DNA from: Zoogloea sp. LCSB751 | GTDB lineage: Bacteria > Pseudomonadota > Gammaproteobacteria > Burkholderiales > Rhodocyclaceae | Length of the DNA: 64,000 nt | Assembly (NCBI RefSeq): GCF_002028455.1 | Contig: NZ_MWUM01000022.1 | Coordinates: forward strand, 1-64,000 | Direction: 5' to 3' | Shown: positions 48,878-58,132 of the stretch, piece after piece | Numbering within the stretch: the stretch's first letter is position 1 | How the letters are laid out: each line of letters opens with the position of its first letter | Position numbers and translations under genes: made by a program | The notes under the pieces: model-generated | Database searches by the model: none | The model's input: the letters and a program-made list of their open reading frames with translations, nothing else | Told to the model about the DNA's origin: nothing

Positions 48878-51625
48878 TCAGAAACTCTTGCCCAGGCGCA
48901 GGTACAAGAAGGTGCCACCCGGGTTGAAAGCCGCGAGGCTGGAATTGCTCAAGCGCCCTCCATTGGATGAATTGGGGACCATTTCCGGTTTTGCCCCGAA
49001 TAGGTTCTGCGCCCCGAAAGTCAGATCGAAAGCCGGAAATTTGTAGGTACCAGCAACATCGACAGTCCATTTCGGCGTGAACCAGAATTCGGTCCCTGGC
49101 GCCTGATTGTTGGCACCGCCATAAGGACCGTAATAGGTTTGCGATGCCACCCAACGCCAGGGACCGGACTTCCAGTCCTGACTCAAGATTCCACGTTGTC
49201 TCGGAACTGCGTTCTCGATCAGACTGGTCACCGAAAAATAATCAACCAATGGTTTGCCGGCAAAGCTCCCAACGGAGACGCTATCGACAGTCGTCTTGCT
49301 GTAGCTCCAGGATGCGGAAAGTGCCAGGTCGCCCGCAGCAAGACGTGTCTTCCAAGTACCGACGGCATCTACACCGTTGGTAGTGGTCGTTCCCATGTTG
49401 AGGAAATACTGAATACCGTAAATGGTCGGGTAGCCGGCATTCGCCAGGATTCCATTGACCGTGTTGCCCTGGATAACCGACGACAGCGCAATCCGATCGT
49501 CAATCCGGATCCGGTAGGCATCGACCGTCAGCGTGGTGCTGTCGCTCGGAGTCAGAACCACCCCGAAAGAGATGTTGTGCGACTTCTCCGGCTTGAGATC
49601 CTGAGCCCCCGCGAGCCGTGCAATCTCCGACGAAACCGGCGCCAGGAGCACGTCCACCCGCCCGGATGGATTGGCCAGGGTCGGAGCCACTTGAACCGCA
49701 GTGTCGCCATACAAGGAGAGCTGCCCGATCGTAGGCGCCTTGAACGCGGTATTGACAGTGGATCGCAGAGCAACCGACGGGCTGATCACATAGCGAGCGG
49801 AGAGCTTCCCGGTGCTTGCATTACCGAAGTCGCTGTAGTGCTCCAACCGCCCGGTAACCCCCACCGAAAGGTCCTTCACGACCTCGCCTTCAAGTCCGGC
49901 ATAGGCAGCCCAGACATCGCGGCTCGCATCGTGGGCCGATGCGTCCGGTACGACATAGCCACCGCTTGTGACACCGATCGGAACCCCTGTTACCCCTCCA
50001 AAGGCCCATGAAGCAGTATCCCCTGCCCGTTGCCCATAGGACTCCCAACGCCGCGCCACCCCCGCAGAAAGTACGAGCGGCTGACGCACAAAGGCCGGCG
50101 CCAGTTCCCGCTTGTAGTCGAGCGTCAGATTGGTCTGACTGTTCCGGAGCGTACCGAGAAAGAAATTGCGCGGAGTTGCTATTCCGTAACTGGGGTTTTC
50201 AGAGTTGTTGGCATACAGGCTGGTTTCATTGCGCCCGTACCCCAGACTCAAATCCCACACCCCATCCGGGAGAGCTCCATGCTTGGCCCCGACAAGGAAC
50301 GCGATATCCTCCGGAACGCCCTTCCCGACCACCTGATATCCGTCCGGTGTCACCGTCGCCACATTCACGTTGGAATTCGGAAGTCGCCAGGGCGAGTATT
50401 GCTTCGTGAAACGACGGCTATAGTTCGCAAGCCCATACAGCGTCGTATCGGCATTGAAAGGCAATTCCCCGTTGGCGACCAGTGAGAGGTTTTCGCCATC
50501 CCCGAGACCGGTATACCAATTGCGCGGAGCCGAGCCCTCCAATTCAGGATGAGCCACAGGATATGTGGCCGTCGCCGAATAATACTTGCGGGTATCCGTT
50601 CCCTCGTTGAGACGGGTGAAGTCGTGGGTCTCGTAGCTCCCGCTCAGGGTCAGGAAACCGCCCTCCCCCAGCTCATAACCTTTCCAGCCGGAAATAATCC
50701 GGGTCAATCCATCACCCTTCGTCTGCTGACCGATTTGTGCGTCGGCACGAGCGCCCGCCGCACGGGCCTTCAAGACAATATTGACCACCCCGGCGATGGC
50801 ATCGGAGCCATACTGCGCAGAAGCCCCGTCACGCAGCACTTCAACGCGATCGATCGCCACAAGAGGGATCGATGCCAGGTCCACCGCCTGATCGCCCCGC
50901 CCAAAACTGTCCCCGGTATTGACGATACCCGACGTATGCCAGCGCTTTCCGTTGATCAGCACCAGCGCCTCTCCCGGCGAAAGGCCACGCAGAGAAGCCT
51001 GTTTTGCGGAAGTCGCGCCGGTACTGGCGCGGTTTTGCGGGAAGTTGACCGAGGGTGCCAATGCCTGCAACGCTTGAGAGAGATTGGTGAATCCCGAACC
51101 GGTGAGGCGGTCTCCACTGATCACATCCACCGGCGCCGCACTGGTCAGGGTCGTCACTCCGGAACGGAAGGTGCCGACAACCACGGTCTCCAATTGCTGC
51201 ACATCTTCCGCAGACGCCGCATTTGCCTTGACGGATGCAGCACCGGGCTCACGCTCCTGCACATTGAGCCCGACCTTTTGCGCAGTAATCTTGATGGCCC
51301 CCAGCTCCGTGATACTGCGGGTCAACCCAGTGTTGCGCAATGCACGATCAAGTGCTTCGCCGAGGGTGAAGCGACCTTCGATCGCCGAGACCATCAATCC
51401 CTTTGTCAGGCGCGGATCGAAGGAAACGACACGCCCCGTCTGACGTGCAATTGCAAGCAGGACATCCTCAAGCGGCCCCTCTGGCACATTGAAATCAGCA
51501 GCTACACTCCCGAACGCATCAACAGTGCCCTGGGCATGCGAAACATTCATCGGCAACGATATGGCCAACATCATGGCCAGGGAAAGGGGCCGCAACTTGT
51601 TCGTGGCGCTTGTTATGGACAGCAC
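48878..51625 (-). CDS. TonB-dependent receptor with N-terminal STN signalling domain
   Basis: A 915-residue outer-membrane transducer. Signal peptide ~1-31; STN domain ~45-115 (PLEDVLLAIARQTGRVVSFD); TonB box ETVVV at 146-150; plug ~155-290 (LRDGASAQYGSDAIAGVVNIVLK); 22-strand barrel ending in the terminal Phe of RLGKSF. The STN domain means ligand binding is signalled to FecR/FecI, here encoded at the far end of the block. The start is a GTG at 51625 five bases after GGAG. The ligand is unknown; the barrel resembles the large TonB group that takes up complexed metals or organic molecules. First gene of the cluster. Confidence 0.9.
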   Translation of the reverse strand: MLSITSATNKLRPLSLAMMLAISLPMNVSHAQGTVDAFGSVAADFNVPEGPLEDVLLAIARQTGRVVSFDPRLTKGLMVSAIEGRFTLGEALDRALRNTGLTRSITELGAIKITAQKVGLNVQEREPGAASVKANAASAEDVQQLETVVVGTFRSGVTTLTSAAPVDVISGDRLTGSGFTNLSQALQALAPSVNFPQNRASTGATSAKQASLRGLSPGEALVLINGKRWHTSGIVNTGDSFGRGDQAVDLASIPLVAIDRVEVLRDGASAQYGSDAIAGVVNIVLKARAAGARADAQIGQQTKGDGLTRIISGWKGYELGEGGFLTLSGSYETHDFTRLNEGTDTRKYYSATATYPVAHPELEGSAPRNWYTGLGDGENLSLVANGELPFNADTTLYGLANYSRRFTKQYSPWRLPNSNVNVATVTPDGYQVVGKGVPEDIAFLVGAKHGALPDGVWDLSLGYGRNETSLYANNSENPSYGIATPRNFFLGTLRNSQTNLTLDYKRELAPAFVRQPLVLSAGVARRWESYGQRAGDTASWAFGGVTGVPIGVTSGGYVVPDASAHDASRDVWAAYAGLEGEVVKDLSVGVTGRLEHYSDFGNASTGKLSARYVISPSVALRSTVNTAFKAPTIGQLSLYGDTAVQVAPTLANPSGRVDVLLAPVSSEIARLAGAQDLKPEKSHNISFGVVLTPSDSTTLTVDAYRIRIDDRIALSSVIQGNTVNGILANAGYPTIYGIQYFLNMGTTTTNGVDAVGTWKTRLAAGDLALSASWSYSKTTVDSVSVGSFAGKPLVDYFSVTSLIENAVPRQRGILSQDWKSGPWRWVASQTYYGPYGGANNQAPGTEFWFTPKWTVDVAGTYKFPAFDLTFGAQNLFGAKPEMVPNSSNGGRLSNSSLAAFNPGGTFLYLRLGKSF

Positions 51626-51727
51626 AGCATCTCCTATAAGGCTTTGGTCTCACTACGAGATCCTCTATGCACTTGTGGAGGGAGATGCCCAAAAAGACAG
51701 CGCCACCTTCTTCTAAATTCAGAAAAA

Positions 51728-51741
51728 CTTATTCAAATAAG
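51728..51741. promoter_or_regulatory. CTTATT-CA-AATAAG dyad upstream of the TonB-receptor gene
   Basis: A perfect 6+2+6 inverted repeat lies about 100 bases upstream of the receptor start in the most AT-rich stretch of the region (51710-51770). It is a candidate operator or part of the core promoter for the cluster. No regulator can be named. Confidence 0.35.
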
Positions 51742-51823
51742 AGAAATTGCGATTGAAAACTGTATTGCACGCTGACGACCAAGGCGTCTTCATCGTGATG
51801 CAATGGGGCCACGCGCCCAGGCT

Positions 51824-52312
51824 CTAGAGCTGCAGCATGTCCTTGGTACACGCCCCCGCATACACCGAATCCATCGTGATGCGGATCTGCACCTCCTGGC
51901 TGCCCTTGTGGACGAACTGCTGAACTTCGGAACGCAGGCGGCGCGATGCCACCGTGTTGCTGACCTGCATCTCCACCGAGTTGCCGTCGGCCATCGTGCA
52001 ACTCATCTTCCAGCTGGCGCTGGCCTCGCTGCGGGTGGCGTCCGAAATACTGCAGCGGGCGCCCTGCTTCTCCATCTTGTCCCGGTCGATGCCCGGCGTC
52101 AGGTAGGGATCGCGGGCCAGGAAGGCCGGCGTGAGACACAGCTGCGTCGTCATCTCCGACACCGTCCGGGATGGACTGGCCGGCGTTTCGCGCGCCGTGA
52201 CCACCGTCTTGACCTTCCAGCCCCCCGGCTGAATGGTGGGACTGGCCGCAGCGGGCAGCATCGCCAGGAGCAGGGGCAACACGAGCGCACGGCTCAGAAC
52301 ATGGACAGACAT
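51824..52312 (-). CDS. DUF3617-family exported protein
   Basis: A 162-residue periplasmic protein with signal peptide ~1-23 (LLAMLPAAAS). The mature part follows DUF3617: a PGGWKVKTVVTARETP opening, the EMTTQLCLTPAF Cys motif, and paired Cys in ARCSISD and MSCTMADGN, ending in YAGACTKD. This widespread proteobacterial family has no established function. GGGAGG five bases before ATG 52312 supports the start; the longer frame to 52465 lacks signal-like sequence. Composition is back to the high GC of the host. Confidence 0.8.
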   Translation of the reverse strand: MSVHVLSRALVLPLLLAMLPAAASPTIQPGGWKVKTVVTARETPASPSRTVSEMTTQLCLTPAFLARDPYLTPGIDRDKMEKQGARCSISDATRSEASASWKMSCTMADGNSVEMQVSNTVASRRLRSEVQQFVHKGSQEVQIRITMDSVYAGACTKDMLQL

Positions 52313-52708
52313 GGGAACCTCCCGCCGGGGATCGAATGAATGCCGCGATGGTGCCACGGGCGGCGGACCCACCGCCATGCTGCAGAACGCCAGCATCCGG
52401 CGACATATTCCAGGCAGTCCCGCAGCCCATCGGCCCCACCAGGTGCCGGGTGCAGCCCGCACCATGCACCACCGCAGTGCCAGTACTCCCTAATAGGTAG
52501 CACTCACTGAAAAAACACTCCGGATTTGCACCTTTATAGTGCGCAGTGTGAATTTCCGTGACGCAGGAAGGGTGAAATATATTGCATAACCCCAAGCGCT
52601 AAGCGCCTGATTCACCAAGGCGGTGCAGATTGCCAAGGGTACAGGGCACAAAACAGGCGCAGCTCTTGCTCTCCGACCCTGCTTCTTTTTTGTAGCAGGA
52701 ATCAGTCA
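52313..52708. other. 396-base non-coding gap between DUF3617 and chemoreceptor genes
   Basis: No open frame with gene-like composition is visible. The left part (to ~52490) is GC-rich. The part from ~52500 to 52620 is distinctly AT-richer and probably carries the chemoreceptor promoter (TATAGT at ~52535, AAATATATTG at ~52574), though no confident -35/-10 or flagellar-type promoter was found. Confidence 0.4.
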
Positions 52709-54850
52709 ATGCTCAAGAGTCAGAACATGTCCCTCAGCAGCGCGGAAAAAGCGTGGCTGCCGTGGTTCGGCCGGACCGGCAAGATCGCCATGGGCTGGGC
52801 CACGTCCCGCAACCGGCACCGCTACCCCGCCATCGAACAGACCTTCGAGGCCTTCGCGCAGACCCGCGTGCGCATCCTGAACACCTGGGCCGAGCAGCAA
52901 TGGGCCCACCTGGAAGGGCTGGCCCGCGAACTGGCCGGCAGCTGGCCGGACGTGGACACCCGCCAGCTGCAACTGCGCCGCCAGCGCGCCGAGGACTTCT
53001 CCGAACTGTTCGTCGTCAACCTGCAGGGGATGATCGGCGCGTCTTCCGCCAACGGTCGCGCCGGCACCCGCGTGGCCGCCACCGCGCCGCTGCGCGCCGG
53101 GCTGGCCGGGCGCTTCCTGCACGGCCCCTACCGCGACCCGGTCACCAGGAGCCTGCCACCGTCCACGTCCCGCTTCCACGACGCGGTGACGCTGATGTTC
53201 TACCAGCCGATCACGGTGGATGGCCGCGTCGTCGGCGCCCTGTGCGGCCGCGTGCCCAATGATGTGCTCGGCGACCTGATCCAGCGCGAAGCCGGCCATA
53301 TCTTCCACGAGTCCGGCGACAACTACCTGTTCATGGTCAAGTCGGTCTTCGATCCGACGGTCGCCCCCGGCACCGCCCTGTCCCGCTCCCGCTTCGAGGA
53401 CGCCACCTTCTCCGGCGGCGACAACCTGAAGGACGGCATCCGCACCGCCTTCGGCACCGTGCGCGTACAGGAGCACACCGAGCTGGAGCTGGTCTTCAAC
53501 GACCCGGCCACCGGCCAGCTCCACCCTGGCGTGCGCGAGACGATCCGCAAGGGCGACAACCTGTTCGTCACCTACCCGGGCTATTCCGACTACCGCCACG
53601 TGCCGGTCATCGGCAAGGGCGTCACCTTCCGCCTGCCCGGCTCGCCGGACACCTGGGGCATGATGTGCGAGGCCGACCTGGAGGAGGTGTACCGCTTCCG
53701 CAGCATCCCCTTCCGCCTGCTCAGCCTCTACATGGCAGTCACCCTGGGCAGCTGGGGCATCGCCGGCCTGCTGGCCGAGCTGGCCGGCCTCGGCCAGGCC
53801 GCCGTGCTGGGCACCGGCCTGGCCCTGCAACTGGGCGGCGCGGCGGTCTTCCACCGGCTTGGCTGCCTGCCGATCAGCGAACGCCTGCGCGAGGCGACCC
53901 GCGTGCTGCGCTCCACCACCGAAGGCGGCGGCAACCTGTCGCAGCGCCTGCCGCGGGCCAGCGAACGGATCGACGAAGCCACCGTGCTGGCCCAGTGGGC
54001 CAACAGCTTCATCGACAACCTGGAACAGATGATCCGCCAGGTCGCCAACACCACCAGCGAGATCGGCGACACCAACCGCAACATGCTGCAGAAGAACAGC
54101 CACGCAGATCAGGTCTCCACGTCGATGCAGGACGCCATCGACGACATCCTCAACGCGATCCGCGTACAGCTCAGCGAGATCGACGCCGCCACCGACAACA
54201 CCGCCACCATGCAACAAGTCGTACAGCGCGTCAGCGAAGAGGCGCGCCAGCAATTCGCCCTGGTGGAAGCCCGCAGCCAGGGCATCCGCAGCTCGGTCAA
54301 TCTGTCGGCAACGACGATCCGCCAGCTCGAACAGCGCACGCTGGAGATCGGCCGCATCGTCACACTGATCAACGAGATCGCCGACCAGACCAACCTGCTG
54401 GCCCTCAACGCCGCCATCGAGGCCGCCCGCGCTGGCGAGACCGGGCGCGGCTTCGCGGTGGTGGCCGACGAGGTGCGCAAGCTGGCCGAACGCACCCGCG
54501 GCGCCACCTCCGACATCCGCGAGATGATCGACGGCGTGCAGAGCCAGGCCGAAGAAGCCGTGCGCACGATGGAAAGCGGCATGTCCGAGATGGAGGAAGG
54601 CCTGCGCTTGGCCACCGCCGCCGCCACCGACAAGCGGGAGATCGAGGCGGTCGTCGAGCGCCTGTTCGTGACCATCAACCAGATCGCCGCGGCCACCCAT
54701 GCCTACGGCGACCGGGTGGAATCCATCTCCGCCGCCGCCGAGGCGATGCGCCACGCCACGCGGGAATCGGCACGCAGCGCCGAGCTCACCGGCTTTGCCA
54801 CCGGCAAGCTGGAACAGACCATGGGCCAGTTCCAGGTCGCCGCTGCCTGA
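52709..54850 (+). CDS. Methyl-accepting chemotaxis protein with unusual N-terminal sensor topology
   Basis: A 713-residue chemoreceptor. The first ~340 residues contain a Cache-like sensor (MFYQPITVDGRVVGALCGRVP) but no N-terminal membrane helix or signal peptide. Two adjacent hydrophobic helices follow at ~343-366 and ~370-390, then HAMP-like sequence. The signalling domain has the canonical hairpin IADQTNLLALNAAIEAARAGETGRGFAVVADEVRKLAERT (given in pieces in databases; here near 570-600). No CheR-tethering pentapeptide at the C-terminus. If the helices form a hairpin, both sensor and signalling parts are cytosolic, pointing to detection of an internal cue. AGGAA precedes ATG 52709; ATG 52727 is an alternative. 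Confidence 0.86.
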   Translation: MLKSQNMSLSSAEKAWLPWFGRTGKIAMGWATSRNRHRYPAIEQTFEAFAQTRVRILNTWAEQQWAHLEGLARELAGSWPDVDTRQLQLRRQRAEDFSELFVVNLQGMIGASSANGRAGTRVAATAPLRAGLAGRFLHGPYRDPVTRSLPPSTSRFHDAVTLMFYQPITVDGRVVGALCGRVPNDVLGDLIQREAGHIFHESGDNYLFMVKSVFDPTVAPGTALSRSRFEDATFSGGDNLKDGIRTAFGTVRVQEHTELELVFNDPATGQLHPGVRETIRKGDNLFVTYPGYSDYRHVPVIGKGVTFRLPGSPDTWGMMCEADLEEVYRFRSIPFRLLSLYMAVTLGSWGIAGLLAELAGLGQAAVLGTGLALQLGGAAVFHRLGCLPISERLREATRVLRSTTEGGGNLSQRLPRASERIDEATVLAQWANSFIDNLEQMIRQVANTTSEIGDTNRNMLQKNSHADQVSTSMQDAIDDILNAIRVQLSEIDAATDNTATMQQVVQRVSEEARQQFALVEARSQGIRSSVNLSATTIRQLEQRTLEIGRIVTLINEIADQTNLLALNAAIEAARAGETGRGFAVVADEVRKLAERTRGATSDIREMIDGVQSQAEEAVRTMESGMSEMEEGLRLATAAATDKREIEAVVERLFVTINQIAAATHAYGDRVESISAAAEAMRHATRESARSAELTGFATGKLEQTMGQFQVAAA

Positions 54851-54877
54851 ACCCTCCCCCGCGAGCGGGAGCCGCGT

Positions 54878-55384
54878 TCAGCGCTCCCGCTCGAAACCCT
54901 CCGCCGCCGCATCGCGCAGCGCGGTGTAACGCTGTTCGAGCTCCCGGCGCAGTTCCTTGCGGGCCTGGGCGGCCTGATAGCGGCGCTTCTCGTCCGGCGT
55001 GAAGGGGCGTAGCGACGGCACGCTGACCGGCTTGCGGTTCTCGTCCACCGCCACCATCGTGAGGAAGCAGCTGTTGGCGTGGCGCACGACCTGGGTGCGG
55101 ATGTCCTCGGCAATGACCTTCACGCCGATCTCCATCGACGAATTGCCGGTGTAATTCACCGAGGCCAGGAAGGTCACCAGCTCGCCGACGTGGATCGGCT
55201 GGCGGAACATCACCTGGTCCACCGACAGGGTCACCACGTAGCAGCCGGAATAGCGCGCCGCGCAGGCATAGGCCACCTGGTCGAGCAGCTTGAGGATGGC
55301 GCCGCCGTGCACGTTGCCGGAGAAATTGGCCATGTCCGGCGTCATCAGCACCGTCATGGTCAGCTGGTGGGCGGGGAAATTCAT
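54878..55384 (-). CDS. Hotdog-fold acyl-CoA thioesterase (YciA/BACH type)
   Basis: A 168-residue cytosolic thioesterase. Landmarks of the acyl-CoA hydrolase hotdog: TPDMANFSGNVHGGAILKLLDQVAYACAARYSG (in pieces) with the catalytic Asp and HGG, and DQVMFRQPIHVGELVTFLASVNYTGNSSMEIGV. These enzymes hydrolyse short to long acyl-CoAs. GGAG seven bases before ATG 55384 fixes the start; the frame stays open to 55528 with no domain. The C-terminus has a charged helix (EKRRYQAAQARKELRRELEQRY) longer than in E. coli YciA. Confidence 0.87.
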   Translation of the reverse strand: MNFPAHQLTMTVLMTPDMANFSGNVHGGAILKLLDQVAYACAARYSGCYVVTLSVDQVMFRQPIHVGELVTFLASVNYTGNSSMEIGVKVIAEDIRTQVVRHANSCFLTMVAVDENRKPVSVPSLRPFTPDEKRRYQAAQARKELRRELEQRYTALRDAAAEGFERER

Positions 55385-55625
55385 TGTCGTCTCCGTGGGG
55401 TCTGCGGCCATGGATCGCAGCATAAACGTGGGAACGCGGGATGTCTCGCCGGGCCTCGTGGAATCGGGCATCCTGTCGCGCACGGAACGGCAGGCATGTC
55501 GAAGTTCCTGCGCTGTGCAGCAGGTCACTTATCATGAATCAAGCATTCACCGGCACCCGCCACATATATTTATTAGAATCGACAAAAACAACAATAACCA
55601 CACAGCAAGCATTCCGGAACCCTCC

Positions 55626-56915
<1,290 letters not shown>

Positions 56916-56995
56916 GGGCGAATTCATCCGCCCCCACAACAGCTCACCCCACAAGAAAAAAACGCCTCTACCACCCTTCCCACAGGCCCCACGCC

Positions 56996-57026
56996 AAAAA
57001 AACGGCCCGCTGTCGCCAGCGGGCCG
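56996..57026 (-). terminator. Rho-independent terminator of the TorF-family porin gene
   Basis: A perfect 10-bp stem (CGGCCCGCTG at 57003-57012, CAGCGGGCCG at 57017-57026) with a 4-base loop is followed, reading the minus strand, by seven T residues (A-run at 56996-57002 on the plus strand). It lies 40 bases after the stop of the minus-strand porin gene. Confidence 0.9.
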
Positions 57027-57066
57027 AATCAGGTGCCAACTTGCCTGAGGAGAAACGGGGAGCGGA

Positions 57067-57960
57067 TCAGAAGACCCGGTTGACCGACGCGATCCAGGTG
57101 CCGGCGTTCATGTCCTTGGTCGTGCCGTTGCCGGCCACGCTGGGGTAGTTCTTCCAGTAATCGGCACCGGCGGTCGTCGTGTAGGCAAGGCCCAGCGTCC
57201 AGCTGCCCGGCATGGCCTTGCTGACGCCGACCTTGTAATCGGAATAGTCCAGCCCCTTCGAATGGGTAATGGTCTGGCGGCCGGCATGCAGCGTGGCCGT
57301 CCACGTCGGCAGGAACTCGTAATTCACGTTGGCTTCGATGTACCACGAGCCGGTGGTGTCCTTGCCGGTGACGCCGGCCCCCGGCTTGTTGGGGAAGGCG
57401 CCGGGGCCGGCGTTGTTGTCGGTGAAGCCGAAGTAGCCGACGTTGGTCATCGCCCGCGAGTACTTCAGGTTGAACCACTGCCAGGTGCCGGAGAGGTAGA
57501 ACTCGGTGGAGTCGTAGCTCTTCTTGGCATAGCTGCCGGCCGGCGTGATCTTGTCGTAGTTGGCCTGCGGGAAGATGAACTGCAGTACCCCCACGTCGTA
57601 GGCGAAATCGCCCACCGCGCCCCGGTAGCCGCCATACACATCGACCTCGATATTGGCGTTGGCGTACAGGTTGCCGCTGGTATTGGACAACCAGGTGCCC
57701 ACGTAGAAGCCGGACGCATGGGCGTAATCCACGCCGCCCTGGATCGCCGGGTTGCCCCAGGTCTGGCGGATGCCGCGGAACACGTACTCCGACACCACAC
57801 CGATGTTGCTGGTCAGCTCCGGAGCCGGCGCCGGTGCATCCTCGGCACAGGCGGGGGCCGCCAGGGTGGCGACGGCAATGGCGATTGCGGTGGCCGGCAA
57901 CGCGCCGGTACCGAGTTGTCGGACGGCCTTCCGTAGTGCGTTCTTCATCGCGGGTTTCAT
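57067..57960 (-). CDS. TorF-family putative porin
   Basis: A 297-residue outer-membrane protein with a long signal peptide (~1-39, ending PACAED). The mature part has the start of the family: ELTSNIGVVSEYVFRGIRQTWGNPAIQGGVDYAHASGFYVGTWLSN (in pieces), alternating beta strands throughout and a C-terminal aromatic, WIASVNRVF. This group (TIGR02001-like) is often next to amino-acid or ammonium transporters and is thought to form a specific pore. It diverges from the APC permease operon, so it probably admits the same substrate. Its own terminator follows at 56996-57026. Confidence 0.85.
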   Translation of the reverse strand: MKPAMKNALRKAVRQLGTGALPATAIAIAVATLAAPACAEDAPAPAPELTSNIGVVSEYVFRGIRQTWGNPAIQGGVDYAHASGFYVGTWLSNTSGNLYANANIEVDVYGGYRGAVGDFAYDVGVLQFIFPQANYDKITPAGSYAKKSYDSTEFYLSGTWQWFNLKYSRAMTNVGYFGFTDNNAGPGAFPNKPGAGVTGKDTTGSWYIEANVNYEFLPTWTATLHAGRQTITHSKGLDYSDYKVGVSKAMPGSWTLGLAYTTTAGADYWKNYPSVAGNGTTKDMNAGTWIASVNRVF

Positions 57961-58132
57961 GCTTTTGCCTCTGTCGGTGTTGGGATGGCAGCCATTTCAC
58001 GCCCACGCGCCTACTCCCTCAATTCCCCCTCGGACCTACTCCCAAAGTCGAATTGTTCGCCCCCCGTCCGGCGGCGGACAGTGCAGGCCATTGCAGTCCC
58101 ATCGCATTTTTTCGACATCGAGGAGTACGCAG

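Larger units (their letters stand above)
38190..51770 (-). other. Lower-GC block of minus-strand genes: probable acquired ligand-uptake and oxidation island
   Basis: From just after the dikinase gene to about 51.77 kb, every gene lies on the minus strand, spacing is tight, and base composition is visibly lower than on either side. It is near 52-60% GC in fecR, fecI and the TonB receptor, against about 70% in the flanking dikinase and chemoreceptor genes. Contents form one functional set (receptor, monooxygenase, rhodanese, DUF4198, ABC importer, exporter, FMN reductase, FecIR). No transposase, integrase, tRNA or clear flanking repeats were seen, so the borders and mode of entry are inferred. 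Confidence 0.55.

Noticed and set aside
38190..51770. Calling the low-GC block an integrative element or transposon
   Set aside because: No integrase, transposase, tRNA, terminal repeats or target duplication could be found by eye, so it is described only as a compositionally distinct gene block.
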